Shown: positions 16,701 through 26,656, counted from the stretch's first letter. The stretch: DNA of 64,000 nucleotides from Desulfofundulus luciae (GCF_030813795.1 NZ_JAUSUX010000003.1:112952-176951), one strand, 5' to 3'. The notes: generated from the letters alone by a model not told the origin. A program made the numbers and translations.

Positions 16701-18410
16701 CTAAAAAGGTATAAAAATCAGGTTAATCGGCAGGTAGGATGCCGCCGGGGGCATGAAGCGCAGGGTTTTCCGCTGGCCGGGTTCGATGATGCCCACCAGC
16801 GCCCCCTGGCCGGGTGGGTTCAGCACGCCCCGGCTAGGCAGGTAGAAGGGCTGGCCATCCCAGGTGGCTGCGCCGGCAAAAGGCCCGCCCCGGGGTGAGA
16901 AAAGCACGCCCATGCGGTACTTCGACTCAATGGCTATTTCGTAGGATACACCGTAATTGCCCTTGTTGTACCCCAGCAAGTTGGTGGCCCCGTCCCTGCC
17001 GTAAAGGAAGGAGTCACCTCCGCCGTCGGCAATAATCAGCCGGGCCGGTTTGTTTTCATCCAGGTGTACCGACAGGAACCGGTTGGCCCGGGGAAAAGTG
17101 CCCCGGATGTGCTTGCCGTCCGGTGGAAGCGTGGACAGATCACTGTATGCGGTTATGGGATCCCGGTTTTCCGTGGCCACCACGGAAAAGAGTACCTCCC
17201 GGTCGGTATGTATATCAAAGATGCCGTGTACGCACAGTCCCGGGGGAATGGGCTTCTGCTCTTCATTTAAGATTCTCGTTTCCCCCGGCCTAAGGTAAAT
17301 GGTGCGGGCCTGTTCCGCTCCTGCTGCCAGGTAGCGGTGGGTTGCCGCCCGACCCGCAGCCATGGGGTCCCCGGGGCCGGCAAGGGCCTTCTTCCTGATG
17401 GTGACCGTGGCCGTGTCAAGCCCCTGGTTGGTGACCAGGAGATAAACGTGCTGTTTGACGGTGCTCCCGTTAATGTGGTGGTAGTAAAGCCGGGCCGTTC
17501 CATGCAGGGTGTCGGTGTACAGGATGCCTTCCCGGGTGACCACCTCCGGGCTGTTGCTGACCATTAACATGTCCCGGCTCATGGTGGTGGCGGGCTCTAC
17601 CGCAGGCAGTTGCGGTACATCGACCGCCGACAAGTCCAGGGGTTCTCCCGGCATGGGGTGGTGCAGGTTATAGGTTATCTCGTCCATGAGCACTTCCCCG
17701 GTGACAGTAATGGTTTTGCTGGCTGTTTCGCTCCACGCACCGCGGCTGTCCTTTACCTGCAGGGTGACGGTATATTCCCCCGGTTTGAAAAAGGCCCGCT
17801 GTTTGCCGGTCCATTTCACTTCCACCAGCCCGTCCCCATCGGGGTCATAACTTTCATCCCGGTAAATGACTGTCTCCCCCTGGGCCACGGTGGTCTTTTC
17901 GATCTCGAAGCGGGCCACCGGGGGCCGGTTTGGTGGGGGCGGTGGCGGGGGTAGGGTAATCCTGATTTCCCGGCTGGGAGCATCGTAGGAAACCTGGTAT
18001 TTTAAGGTTTCGGCCACGAAACGCAGGGGTACCAGGGTAGTGCCGCCGCTGATGGTGGGTGCGCAGGGCAGTTGCCGGATCCGGCCTTCAACCACTGCCT
18101 CTTTGCTTTCCGGTTTGAGATGGATCTGGCGCTCCTGTTCTTTAACGGTTATCTCCCGGGACCGGCTGTCCCAGTGTACTTCCATACCCAGCGTTTCCAC
18201 CAGAAAGCGCAAAGGCACCAGGGCGACCCCGTCATTAATTGCCGGTGCCTTTGGTAGGGGGTAAACCGCCCCGTCAACTACTGCCTGGTTGGAGGACAGC
18301 TTCAGGACAACCGTGCCGGTGCCGGCAGCAGCCGGGGCCGTAAAAGAAAAGGCAAACAGGCAAAGGATCGGTAAAAAAACCGGGAACTTTCCATGGATAA
18401 ATCCTTTCAT
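16701..18410 (-). CDS. Secreted protein with two copper-amine-oxidase-N domains and a PKD domain
   Basis: This 569-residue protein has a signal peptide (about residues 1-30). Two stalk domains of the copper-amine-oxidase N-terminal type follow (KAPAINDGVALVPLRFLVET, then APTISGGTTLVPLRFVAET). A proline run leads to a PKD/Ig-like domain (PPVARFEIEK, YDPDGDG). The C-terminal 300 residues are unassigned. It is probably exported and attached to the envelope, but no enzymatic motif is seen. ATG 18410 is preferred because it follows GAGGTG by six bases; GTG 18419 is an alternative. Confidence 0.7.
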   Translation of the reverse strand: MKGFIHGKFPVFLPILCLFAFSFTAPAAAGTGTVVLKLSSNQAVVDGAVYPLPKAPAINDGVALVPLRFLVETLGMEVHWDSRSREITVKEQERQIHLKPESKEAVVEGRIRQLPCAPTISGGTTLVPLRFVAETLKYQVSYDAPSREIRITLPPPPPPPNRPPVARFEIEKTTVAQGETVIYRDESYDPDGDGLVEVKWTGKQRAFFKPGEYTVTLQVKDSRGAWSETASKTITVTGEVLMDEITYNLHHPMPGEPLDLSAVDVPQLPAVEPATTMSRDMLMVSNSPEVVTREGILYTDTLHGTARLYYHHINGSTVKQHVYLLVTNQGLDTATVTIRKKALAGPGDPMAAGRAATHRYLAAGAEQARTIYLRPGETRILNEEQKPIPPGLCVHGIFDIHTDREVLFSVVATENRDPITAYSDLSTLPPDGKHIRGTFPRANRFLSVHLDENKPARLIIADGGGDSFLYGRDGATNLLGYNKGNYGVSYEIAIESKYRMGVLFSPRGGPFAGAATWDGQPFYLPSRGVLNPPGQGALVGIIEPGQRKTLRFMPPAASYLPINLIFIPF

Positions 18411-18635
18411 CAACGGCACCTCTAACTACGGATTGATCAGTTCCAACGGCCATAATTTTTGCGACATCACCCGGCATTTAAACGGCCAATGGGTTCGGTC
18501 GCGATCATCCCGGCGCCTCACCTCCTTATAACATCTGGCGATTTTAAACTATAGCTCTAATTAATAGACGTCTCCGGCTGGCTTTTGGTTCCACAAAACC
18601 GGTAATTTTATGGCCCTGTCACGCAATAGTATCTT

Positions 18636-18665
18636 TTGGCACCGGTTATTGGTTTGTGGTATACT
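18636..18665 (+). promoter_or_regulatory. Sigma-A promoter for proBA
   Basis: TTGGCA (18636-18641), an 18-base spacer and TATACT (18660-18665) lie 20 bases before the proB start. Confidence 0.6.
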
Positions 18666-18684
18666 GTTGCCGGTGGTGATTTTC

Positions 18685-19809
18685 ATGGCCGGGGAGAGGG
18701 ATTTCCGCCATATCAAACGGGTTGTGGTCAAGGTGGGTTCCAGTTCCATTATCTATCCCACCGGGCGGCCCAACCTTTCCCGGATGGAACAACTGGTGCG
18801 ACAACTGGCGGATTTACATAACCAGGGCAGGGAAGTGCTTCTGGTCACTTCGGGAGCCATAGGTATAGGACAGCACCGTTTGGGATACACCCGCCGTCCC
18901 AGGACCATTCCTGAAAAACAGGCCGCCGCGGCGGTGGGCCAGGGTATGCTCATGCATATGTATGAAAAGTTCTTTGCTGAATACGGAGTTGCCGTGGGAC
19001 AAATCCTTCTAACCCGGGAGGATTTCAGCGACCGCAGGCGATTTTTAAACGCCCGCAACACCATGTATACCCTTTTGCGCCTGGGTGTGGTACCCGTTAT
19101 CAATGAAAATGACACGGTGGCGGTGGAGGAAATAAAGCTGGGAGACAACGACAACCTGGCCGCCCTGGTGGCCACATTGGTAGATGCGGAACTGCTGGTT
19201 CTTTTGTCCGATATTGACGGCCTGTATGATGCCGATCCCCGCAAAAACAGCGGGGCCAGGCTAATTGCGGAAGTGAACGAAATCACGCCGGAGCTGGAAG
19301 CCCTTTCCGGAGGGGCGGGTACGTCCCTGGGCACCGGTGGCATTGTAACCAAGCTGCAGGCGGCACGCATTGCCATGCACTCGGGGATCATTACCGTACT
19401 GGCCAGTTCTTCCGAAAAGGACGTGGTAAGGCGGGTGGTGGCCGGTGAACTCCTGGGTACGGTTTTCTGGCCCTGCAGCCGGTTGGAAAACAAGAAGCGC
19501 TGGATTGCTTTTAGCTCCACGGTACACGGTCGCATCTATGTGGATGAAGGAGCGGCACGGGCGCTGGTGGAAAACGGGAAGAGCCTTTTGCCTTCTGGGA
19601 TTATCCGGGTGGAAGGTTCTTTCGAGATGGGGAACACCGTGAGCATATGTGATACTACTGGTAAAGAAATTGCCCGGGGTATAGTGAACTACTCCTCTGC
19701 CGAAGTGGAACGCATCAAGGGTTTACAGACCAGAGAAATTGCCCGGGTATTGGGGCATAAGGACTACGATGAGGTGGTCCACCGCAATAACCTGGTGCTG
19801 GATATTTAA
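18685..19809 (+). CDS. proB: Glutamate 5-kinase
   Basis: This 374-residue protein has an amino-acid kinase domain (VVVKVGSSSI, LVTSGAIGIGQ, INENDTVAVEEIKLGDNDNLAA) and a C-terminal PUA domain (from about residue 280). It phosphorylates glutamate in the first step of proline synthesis. ATG 18685 was chosen because it follows GGTGGTGAT; the frame is open further upstream. proA follows 36 bases downstream. Confidence 0.96.
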   Translation: MAGERDFRHIKRVVVKVGSSSIIYPTGRPNLSRMEQLVRQLADLHNQGREVLLVTSGAIGIGQHRLGYTRRPRTIPEKQAAAAVGQGMLMHMYEKFFAEYGVAVGQILLTREDFSDRRRFLNARNTMYTLLRLGVVPVINENDTVAVEEIKLGDNDNLAALVATLVDAELLVLLSDIDGLYDADPRKNSGARLIAEVNEITPELEALSGGAGTSLGTGGIVTKLQAARIAMHSGIITVLASSSEKDVVRRVVAGELLGTVFWPCSRLENKKRWIAFSSTVHGRIYVDEGAARALVENGKSLLPSGIIRVEGSFEMGNTVSICDTTGKEIARGIVNYSSAEVERIKGLQTREIARVLGHKDYDEVVHRNNLVLDI

Positions 19810-19845
19810 ATTTGCCGTCATGGTATTAACAGGGGGTAGGGAAAG

Positions 19846-21108
19846 ATGATCGAACAAATTGAGCAAGAGGTTAGGGAAAAAGCTCAAAAAGCCAGGGAGG
19901 CCGCCCGGCACCTGGCCTATCTTTCCACTGAGGTTAAGGACCGTGCTCTTTTGGCCATGGCCGACAGCCTGATCAGGAACCAGGAGCGCATTTTGGCGGC
20001 CAACGAAATTGATGTACGGGCTGGCCGGGAGAAAGGCTTATCCCGGGCACTCATCGACCGTTTGCTGCTCACTCCCGAGCGGATTGAGGATATGGCCGAA
20101 GGGTTGAGGGTCGTGGCCTCCCTGCCCGATCCGGTGGGGGAAGTCGAGTCCATGTGGTTGCGGCCCAACGGTCTGCAGGTGGGACGCATGCGGGTTCCCC
20201 TGGGGGTAGTGGGGATGATTTATGAGGCCCGGCCCAATGTTACTGTGGATGCTGCGGGCCTGTGTTTGAAAGCAGGTAACGCCGTAGTGCTGCGGGGTGG
20301 CTCTGAGGCCATCAATTCCAACCGCGCCATTGTGGCCGTCATTGCCGTAGCCGCCGAACGCTCAGGTATCCCCGCCGGAGCCATTGAGCTCATTGAGAAT
20401 ACCGATCGGGCGGCAGTGAATGTAATGCTCAAGCTGAACGGTCTTCTGGATGTCCTTATCCCCCGGGGCGGGGCGGGATTGATCCGGGCGGTGGTCGAGA
20501 ATGCTACTGTACCGGTGATTGAAACGGGCGTGGGCAACTGCCACGTTTATGTGGACGAGGGTGCCGATCTGGAAATGGCCCGTTCCATCGTGATCAATGC
20601 CAAATGCCAGCGTCCCGGAGTTTGCAATGCCATGGAAACGCTGCTGGTTCACCAGGGGGTGGCCCGGGAGCTGCTGCCGGGGCTTCTGGAGGATTTAAAG
20701 GCGGCCGGGGTAGAGGTACGGGGATGCGAGAAGACGCGTGAGCTGGCGCCCTGGGTAGTACCGGCCACAGAGGAGGATTGGGCCACAGAGTACCTGGACC
20801 TGATCCTGGCCGTGAAGGTGGTGGAATCCATGGAGGAGGCCATGGAACATATCTACCGTTACGGTACCAGGCATTCCGAGGCCATCGTCACCCGGGATTA
20901 TGCCAGGGCCCGGCGGTTCCTGCGGGAAGTGGATGCGGCGGCGGTATACGTAAACGCCTCCACCCGCTTTACCGACGGTTACCAGTACGGCTTTGGGGCG
21001 GAGATCGGTATTTCCACCCAGAAGCTCCATGCCCGGGGTCCCATGGGGTTGAAGGAGCTGACCACTTACAAGTATATTGTTTTTGGCGAGGGTCAAATCC
21101 GCAGTTGA
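19846..21108 (+). CDS. proA: Gamma-glutamyl phosphate reductase
   Basis: This 420-residue protein of the aldehyde dehydrogenase fold has VPLGVVGMIYEARPNVT, KAGNAVVLRGGSEA, the catalytic Cys region (NAKCQRPGVCNAMET) and the C-terminal GPMGLKELTTYKY. It reduces glutamyl-5-phosphate to the semialdehyde, after ProB. ATG 19846 follows AGGGGGTAGGG. Confidence 0.97.
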   Translation: MIEQIEQEVREKAQKAREAARHLAYLSTEVKDRALLAMADSLIRNQERILAANEIDVRAGREKGLSRALIDRLLLTPERIEDMAEGLRVVASLPDPVGEVESMWLRPNGLQVGRMRVPLGVVGMIYEARPNVTVDAAGLCLKAGNAVVLRGGSEAINSNRAIVAVIAVAAERSGIPAGAIELIENTDRAAVNVMLKLNGLLDVLIPRGGAGLIRAVVENATVPVIETGVGNCHVYVDEGADLEMARSIVINAKCQRPGVCNAMETLLVHQGVARELLPGLLEDLKAAGVEVRGCEKTRELAPWVVPATEEDWATEYLDLILAVKVVESMEEAMEHIYRYGTRHSEAIVTRDYARARRFLREVDAAAVYVNASTRFTDGYQYGFGAEIGISTQKLHARGPMGLKELTTYKYIVFGEGQIRS

Positions 21109-21132
21109 TGCGTTATTTTGGGATTGAAAAGT

Positions 21133-21171
21133 AAAGGACAGGCTTTAGACAAAAGGCCTGTCCTTTTTTTC
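21133..21171 (+). terminator. Terminator after proA
   Basis: AAAGGACAGGC (21133-21143) and GCCTGTCCTTT (21156-21166) form an 11-bp stem ending in a seven-base T-run. Confidence 0.9.
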
Positions 21172-21184
21172 GCATTAACTGCGT

Positions 21185-22093
21185 TTAGGCCCTGGCCTGC
21201 AGGGCCGCTATTACCTCCCCGGAGGTGATAAACCGGGCGAATTCATCGCAGGCCCGGGACTGGAACCTTGTCCGATTACGGATGATTTTAAACTCCCTGG
21301 TTATGTTTAGATCCTTCAGCCGTACCGGTCTGATGGTGCCCAGGGCCAGTTCTTTGCGGATGGTCCACTTGGAAAGGAAGGAAATGCCCAGGCCCGCTTC
21401 CACGGCCTGCTTAATGGCCTGGGTGCTGCCCATGACAATTATCCTGGCCGGCGTAACATCCATCTGGCGCAGGGCATTTTCCGCGGCCACACGGGTGCCG
21501 GAACCTTCCTCCCGCAGGATGACGGTGCAGGATTGCAGGTCTTCCGCCGCAGCGTGGGATTTAGCTGCCAGTGGATGTCCCGGGGACACGATGAGCACCA
21601 TTTCATCGGTGAGAAAAGGTTCCACCTGCAGGTGGGCATGCTCTACCGGCCCCTCCACCAGTCCGATGTCAATGCTTCCTTCCAGGGTTTGTTCATAGAC
21701 CATGGCCGTGTTGCCGATGGTCATGGCCAGCTCCACATCGGGATACTTCCGGGCAAAGGCGCCCAGCAGCCGGGGTAACACGTACTCCCCAATGGTCATG
21801 CTGGCTCCCACCGCAATCTTTCCCGTAACCAGTTCAATCAGGTCGGTTACCGCCCGTTCGGCCTCCTGGTGCAGTTTTAAAATTTTTTTGGCATAGGAAT
21901 AGAGAATGGTGCCTGCCTGGGTCAATTCCACTTTCTTATTTGACCGGTCGAAGAGCCGTGCCCGGTAATGTTCTTCCAGGGCGTGGATGTGCTGGCTGAT
22001 GGCCGGCTGGGTGAGGTTGAGTACCTCGGCGGCCCGGGAAAAATTCTTCTTTTCTGCCACTGTGACAAAAACTCGCAATTGGTGATCGAGCAC
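21185..22093 (-). CDS. LysR-family transcriptional regulator
   Basis: This 302-residue protein has an N-terminal winged HTH (LRVFVTVAEKKNFSRAAEVL, then TQPAISQHIHALEEH) and a periplasmic-binding-like effector domain. It is of the CysB/CysL type, with GASMTIGEYVLPRLLGAF and PGHPLA. It stands alone, convergent with proBA and divergent from nadD. The target and inducer are unknown. Confidence 0.88.
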   Translation of the reverse strand: MLDHQLRVFVTVAEKKNFSRAAEVLNLTQPAISQHIHALEEHYRARLFDRSNKKVELTQAGTILYSYAKKILKLHQEAERAVTDLIELVTGKIAVGASMTIGEYVLPRLLGAFARKYPDVELAMTIGNTAMVYEQTLEGSIDIGLVEGPVEHAHLQVEPFLTDEMVLIVSPGHPLAAKSHAAAEDLQSCTVILREEGSGTRVAAENALRQMDVTPARIIVMGSTQAIKQAVEAGLGISFLSKWTIRKELALGTIRPVRLKDLNITREFKIIRNRTRFQSRACDEFARFITSGEVIAALQARA

Positions 22094-22304
22094 TGTCTAC
22101 ACCCTCCAGTTGCGTATATTTGTAGGCACCTTTGGGGTCAGACTTTGAAAACGGGTGCAAAATGTCGGGGTTGCCGTGAGAAAAAATTGTGAATGTTTAT
22201 CTGGCTCATAACCCTAACTAATTCTATACGCACCCGTCACTCGTGTCAACAAGGGGTTGCTTTTTATCACCAGGGCCATTAAAATGATGCTGAGGTTTTT
22301 GCTT

Positions 22305-22922
22305 ATGGCACAGACGCTGAAAAGATTGGGCATCATGGGCGGCACCTTCGATCCCATCCACTACGGACACCTGGTTGCCGCCGAGGGAGCCCGGCATGCC
22401 TTTCAACTGGAAAAGGTTATTTTCATCCCTGCCGGCCGCCCCCCCCACAAAACGGGCCGGAAGATTTCCGACCCGCACCACCGCTGGATCATGACGGAAC
22501 TGGCCGTGGCCAGTAATCCTTATTTCGACACCTCCAGCATCGAAGTGGAGCGGCCCGGGTATTCCTACACCATCGACACGGTGCGGGAAGTCCGGAATCT
22601 TTACCCCGGGGCGGAAATTTTTTTTATTACCGGTGCGGATGCGGTACTGGAGATATTGAACTGGAAAAACGTAAATGAATTGCTGGAAATGTGCTGGTTT
22701 ATTGCCGCCACCCGGCCCGGCTACCCCCTGGGAAATTTAAAGCGCCGGCTGGCGGGGATAGATCCGGAGCACGTGAAGCGTATTATCCCCATGGAAGTGC
22801 CGGCCCTGGCCATTTCCTCCACGGAAATCAGGGCCCGCGTGCAGGAAGGGCGCCCCATCAAGTATCTCCTGCCCGAGCCGGTGGAGGCGTACATCCTGAA
22901 CCGGGGGTTGTATAAGAGTTAA
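22305..22922 (+). CDS. nadD: Nicotinate-nucleotide adenylyltransferase
   Basis: This 205-residue nucleotidyl transferase has the [12 protein letters not shown] motif (about residues 10-21) and a C-terminal [10 protein letters not shown]. It adenylates nicotinate mononucleotide in NAD synthesis. ATG 22305 was chosen over upstream frame-open positions because the family N-terminus begins there and it follows GAGG. In relatives nadD is close to yqeK and rsfS; here an sdh operon and an RRM gene separate it from rsfS. Confidence 0.95.
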   Translation: MAQTLKRLGIMGGTFDPIHYGHLVAAEGARHAFQLEKVIFIPAGRPPHKTGRKISDPHHRWIMTELAVASNPYFDTSSIEVERPGYSYTIDTVREVRNLYPGAEIFFITGADAVLEILNWKNVNELLEMCWFIAATRPGYPLGNLKRRLAGIDPEHVKRIIPMEVPALAISSTEIRARVQEGRPIKYLLPEPVEAYILNRGLYKS

Positions 22923-22971
22923 AGATGAAAATTAAGATGAAAAGCTAATAATATTCAGTAACTTTTCACAT

Positions 22972-23020
22972 TAAAAATACCGGGCGGCGGTGCCCATCCG
23001 GGGCAACCGCCGCCTTTGCC
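22972..23020 (-). terminator. Terminator of the sdhCAB operon
   Basis: On the minus strand, GGCGGCGGT (complement of 23006-23014) pairs with ACCGCCGCC (complement of 22983-22991), and a T-rich stretch (complement of 22972-22979) follows. Confidence 0.7.
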
Positions 23021-23047
23021 CGTGTTTTACGGTAATATCTTTTGAAG

Positions 23048-23797
23048 TTAACCGGCCCTGGTTTGCGGCCTGGCTGCAAGGCCCGCCGCGGCCATCTTGC
23101 GGCGCACATAGGCGAGCTGCATTTGCAGGGGCAGCCCCATGGGGCAGTTATCTTCGCAGGCCATGAGGCCGACGCAGCCAAAGGTGCCCTCTTCCGTGCC
23201 CACCACTTCGAAGTATTCCTGCGGGCTGCGTTCGTCCCGGGGGTCGACCATAAACCGGGCCACCCGGTTTATGCCCGCCGCTCCGATGAAATCTTCCCGG
23301 ATGTTGGCTGTGGCGCAGCCGGCAATGCAGCACCCGCATTCAATGCAGCGCTCCGCCTCATAAATTTTCAGGGCCGTTTCGTTGTCCATGCGCTCTTCCC
23401 GGGCCTGAGGATCGAATTCTCTGGTTGTATGGATCCAGGCCTCCGTCTTCAGGGACATGTGCCTGAACCAGGTGCCCGTGTCCACCGAGAGGTCCCCGAT
23501 GAGCTTGAATACCGGCAGGGGGAAGAGGGTAATCCTGGGCGGCAGGTCTTTGGTCAGGGTCTTGCAGGCCAGGCGGGGCTTCCCGTTCACCAGCATGGCG
23601 CAGGAACCGCAGATGGCCGCCCGGCACACGAAGTCAAACATCAGGGATGGGTCCTGTTCCTCCCGGATTTTATTTAAGGCCACAAACAGGGTCATGCCAG
23701 GCATTTCCCCGAGCCTGTACTCCTGCATGTAGGGCTTTATTTCCGGCGTGTTGGGGTTGTAGCGAAAGATGCTGAAAGTCAGCAGGCGTTCAGCCAT
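23048..23797 (-). CDS. sdhB: Succinate dehydrogenase / fumarate reductase iron-sulfur subunit
   Basis: This 249-residue protein has a [2Fe-2S] motif in VCRAAICGSCAMLVNG and two C-terminal Cys clusters, CIECGCCIAGC and CVGLMACEDNCPMG, for the 4Fe and 3Fe clusters. It carries electrons between the flavoprotein SdhA and the membrane cytochrome. ATG 23797 follows AAGGAGGG and overlaps the sdhA stop by 8 bases. The operon order C-A-B matches the Wolinella-type quinol:fumarate reductase. Confidence 0.93.
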   Translation of the reverse strand: MAERLLTFSIFRYNPNTPEIKPYMQEYRLGEMPGMTLFVALNKIREEQDPSLMFDFVCRAAICGSCAMLVNGKPRLACKTLTKDLPPRITLFPLPVFKLIGDLSVDTGTWFRHMSLKTEAWIHTTREFDPQAREERMDNETALKIYEAERCIECGCCIAGCATANIREDFIGAAGINRVARFMVDPRDERSPQEYFEVVGTEEGTFGCVGLMACEDNCPMGLPLQMQLAYVRRKMAAAGLAARPQTRAG

Positions 23798-25646
23798 TGT
23801 TTCCCTCCTTGTCATGTGCGGTTTCCGGCTTAGCGGCATTTGCCGCCGACGATTCGCCGTAGCCCCGGTCTCCCGGCGGGAGTTCGGTGATTTTAACCGG
23901 TTCATATTTCAGGATCGGCAGTTCGGCGCCCGGCGGCCAGTAGGCCAGGGTGCGCTTGAGCCAGTTCGCGTCGTCCCGGTAGGGGTAGTCTTCCCGGGCG
24001 TGGCTGCCCCGGCTCTCGGTGCGGTTTAAAGCACCGTAGGCTATGCACAGGGCCAGGCGGATCATGCCGGGCAGCCTTAAGGCGGAGGCCAGTTCCGGGT
24101 TGGCATATTTCCCGCTGGACCTGAGCCCGAGCTTTAAGGAGCGCCGGTAAAGCTCCTGGAGTTTGTCCACAGCCTTTTGCAAATCGGGACCGTTGCGGAA
24201 GATGCCCACATATTCCATCAGGGTGTCTTCCATCTGCTTGCGGAGCTCGTAAACATTTTCGTTGCCCATTCGGCCGGAAATGAGATCGTTTATCCTGTTT
24301 TCCTGGCGTTTGACATGCTCATCCACCAGCTTAAGGGGGCAATCCAGGGCGGCTCCCAGGGTGTATTCGGCCACCTTCTTGCCCACCACCATGCCGGCGA
24401 CAATGGTTTCGGCCAGGGAATTCCCCCCCAGGCGGTTGAAGCCGTGCAGGTCCCAGCAGGCGGCCTCCCCCACGGCAAACAGGCCCTTTAAACCGTAGGC
24501 ATGCCCGTCGATATTGGTTCTGACTCCCCCCATGCTGTAGTGCTGGGTGGGACGTACGGGAATCAGGTCTCTGGCCGGGTCGATGCCGGCAAAGTTCTTA
24601 CATATGTTGGCAATTTCTCGCAGGTTGGTATAAATATGTTTTCGTCCCAGGTGGCGGATATCCAGCCACAGGTGGGGGCCCCACTTGCTTTCCACGCCGT
24701 AACCCTTGCGGATATGCTGGATCATGCGCCTGGAGACCACGTCCCGGGAAGCCAGTTCCTTTTTCTTCGGCTCGTAATCGGGCATGAAGCGGTGCAGGTT
24801 TTTGTCCAGCAAGTACCCGCCGTCGCCCCGGGCGCCTTCCGTGATGAGTATCCCCACCGGCACCATCCCCGTGGGGTGAAACTGGACCGCCTCCATATTG
24901 CCCAGGGGCACCACGCCCGTTTCCAGGGCCAGGAACATGCCGCTGCCCTCGTTGATCACGGCGTTGGTGGAAACCCCGTACAGCCGGCCGTAGCCGCCCG
25001 TGGCAATGACCGTGGACCGGGCCAGGTAGGCGTGGAGCTGTCCGGTGCGCAGGCAGCGGGCCACCGCCCCGTAGCAGTTCTCGCCGTCGTGAATCAGGGC
25101 GATGGCCTCCATGCGGTCGTGGACGGTGATGCCCATTTTGATGACGATGCTGTCCATGGTGTACTGCAGGGTGTGTCCCGTGCCGTCGGAGGTATAGCAG
25201 GTGCGCCACTTGGCCGTACCCCCGAAATCCCGGGCCGTAATCAGTCCTTCGTATTCCTTTAAGTCCTCTATTTCCCGGCCGTCGGGGAGGGTTTTCCTGC
25301 CGGCTACAACCCGGTTCCAGGGCACTCCCCAGTAGGCCATCTGCCGTACGGCTATGGGGGCGGTGTTGGCAAAGAGGCGGGCCACATCCTGGTCGCAGCC
25401 CCAGTCGGAACCTTTCACTGTGTCTTCAAAGTGAATGTCCGGGTTGTCCCCGTAACCCATGGCGCAGTTTCCCAAAGAAGCCTGCATTCCCCCCTGGGCT
25501 GCGGTGCTGTGGGAGCGCCGGGGGGGAACCAGGCTTAAGATAATCACGCCCAGCCCGTAGGCTGCCGCTTCAATGGCCGTGCGTTCTCCGGCCAGGCCGG
25601 CACCGATGACTAATACATCCGTGGTGTGGGTTTGGTAGACGCTCAT
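23790..25646 (-). CDS. sdhA: Succinate dehydrogenase / fumarate reductase flavoprotein subunit
   Basis: This 618-residue FAD-dependent oxidoreductase has the dinucleotide fold VIGAGLAGERTAIEAA, the conserved SHSTAAQGGM, which is the His flavinylation region, and HPTGMVP, PTQHYSMGG and GFNRLGGNSLAE. It interconverts succinate and fumarate on the cytoplasmic side. The start overlaps the sdhC stop by 4 bases (ATGA). Sequence alone does not decide the direction; in syntrophic and sulfate-reducing relatives both directions occur. Confidence 0.95.
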   Translation of the reverse strand: MSVYQTHTTDVLVIGAGLAGERTAIEAAAYGLGVIILSLVPPRRSHSTAAQGGMQASLGNCAMGYGDNPDIHFEDTVKGSDWGCDQDVARLFANTAPIAVRQMAYWGVPWNRVVAGRKTLPDGREIEDLKEYEGLITARDFGGTAKWRTCYTSDGTGHTLQYTMDSIVIKMGITVHDRMEAIALIHDGENCYGAVARCLRTGQLHAYLARSTVIATGGYGRLYGVSTNAVINEGSGMFLALETGVVPLGNMEAVQFHPTGMVPVGILITEGARGDGGYLLDKNLHRFMPDYEPKKKELASRDVVSRRMIQHIRKGYGVESKWGPHLWLDIRHLGRKHIYTNLREIANICKNFAGIDPARDLIPVRPTQHYSMGGVRTNIDGHAYGLKGLFAVGEAACWDLHGFNRLGGNSLAETIVAGMVVGKKVAEYTLGAALDCPLKLVDEHVKRQENRINDLISGRMGNENVYELRKQMEDTLMEYVGIFRNGPDLQKAVDKLQELYRRSLKLGLRSSGKYANPELASALRLPGMIRLALCIAYGALNRTESRGSHAREDYPYRDDANWLKRTLAYWPPGAELPILKYEPVKITELPPGDRGYGESSAANAAKPETAHDKEGNNG

Positions 25647-26281
25647 TGTGCACCTCCTAGCCGCATGAAGGCCCAAAGGGTGACCGCTCCCAGGGCCACG
25701 ATGATTACCGTGATGGTTTTCAGTACCGCCCCGATGGTATGCCTGTTAATCCAGCCCCATTTCACGAACTGGCGGTATAAGCCGAAACCGGCGTGGTATT
25801 CGCCCACCAGGAGCAGGACGATATAAAACCAGAGGAAGGATTGTACCCGTTCGGCACTGGTAACGGCCCGAATGGGCCAGCCGGACAGGACCATCCAGAC
25901 GTGAATGCCGGCCAGAACCAGAATGGCCATGCCGGTGATGGTTTGGAAGACCCATATCCAGGTGTCGGTGTGGCCCAGTGTTTTGCTGTGGCGCAGGATA
26001 ATGCGCTGCTCGTGCCATTTGTTGGGGATTCGCCGCCCGGCCACCACCATATGCACCAGGGCCACGATGATAATAAAAGGAATGCCGATGTAGGAGAGGT
26101 AGTATTCGTCCAGGAGGATTGACAACCGGTCAAAGGTCCTGCCGCCGAGCAATATGGTGGCCACAAATAGCATGTGGGTCCACAGGAACCCCACCAGTAA
26201 AAGACCGCTGACCAGTTCGGCCAGATCCACCAGGAGATCGGCCCGGGGATTGCGGGTGAGCAGTTTTTCTTGCGTGGTCAT
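25643..26281 (-). CDS. sdhC: Diheme cytochrome b subunit of succinate dehydrogenase / fumarate reductase
   Basis: This 212-residue membrane protein has about five membrane segments. Four His residues lie in the positions expected for two hemes (LWTHMLF, ALVHMVV, GIHVWMV and GEYHAGFG), as in Wolinella FrdC. It anchors SdhA/SdhB and exchanges electrons with menaquinone. ATG 26281 follows AAAGGAGAG. It is the first gene of the minus-strand operon. Confidence 0.9.
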   Translation of the reverse strand: MTTQEKLLTRNPRADLLVDLAELVSGLLLVGFLWTHMLFVATILLGGRTFDRLSILLDEYYLSYIGIPFIIIVALVHMVVAGRRIPNKWHEQRIILRHSKTLGHTDTWIWVFQTITGMAILVLAGIHVWMVLSGWPIRAVTSAERVQSFLWFYIVLLLVGEYHAGFGLYRQFVKWGWINRHTIGAVLKTITVIIVALGAVTLWAFMRLGGAQ

Positions 26282-26656
26282 GGGACTCTCCTTTCTTTGG
26301 TGATGATGTTTAACTTTTTGCCGCGGCGATGGATTATTTTCGCAATTTTTGTGCCAAATTTTAAGCCCGTTGCCTTTTCGGGCTGAAGGAGGCTGATGCG
26401 AACAAAGCAAGAAAAAACTTGACCTCTCAAGTATAATTTGTTCTTATAGTTTTTATAAGCAGTGACAGCTTCTAAAAATTATAAATTTAATATTTAGAAA
26501 TGCCATTCTTTTTCGCAAGCGTATTCCTGAACAATAAAGGGCCATTGAGTAAGAAAATGGCATAGCTTTCGGGTTTATGGGCAGTATGAGGGAAAGATCT
26601 TTAGCAAATAATAAGCGCACACAGCTTAGACATGCTGCAGGAAAGAGGTGAAACAG
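26282..26656. other. Divergent intergenic region between sdhC and RRM gene
   Basis: This 375-base AT-rich region separates divergent genes. An inverted repeat brings AATGCCATTCTTTTT (about 26499) and AAGAAAATGGCAT (about 26552) together. Likely promoters for both directions lie here (for example TATAAT-like words near 26433). No ORF is convincing. A long leader before a cold-shock-type RRM gene would be in keeping with temperature control, but that is only inference. Confidence 0.4.

Noticed and set aside
24598..25209. A 203-codon minus-strand ORF rich in His/Arg/Gly within sdhA
   Set aside because: It is an out-of-frame shadow of the flavoprotein gene with low-complexity composition.
26430..26460. 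A definite promoter for sdhC or the RRM gene (TTGACC with TATAAT)
   Set aside because: The boxes on the plus strand are only 8 bases apart, and on the minus strand the -35 box is poor.
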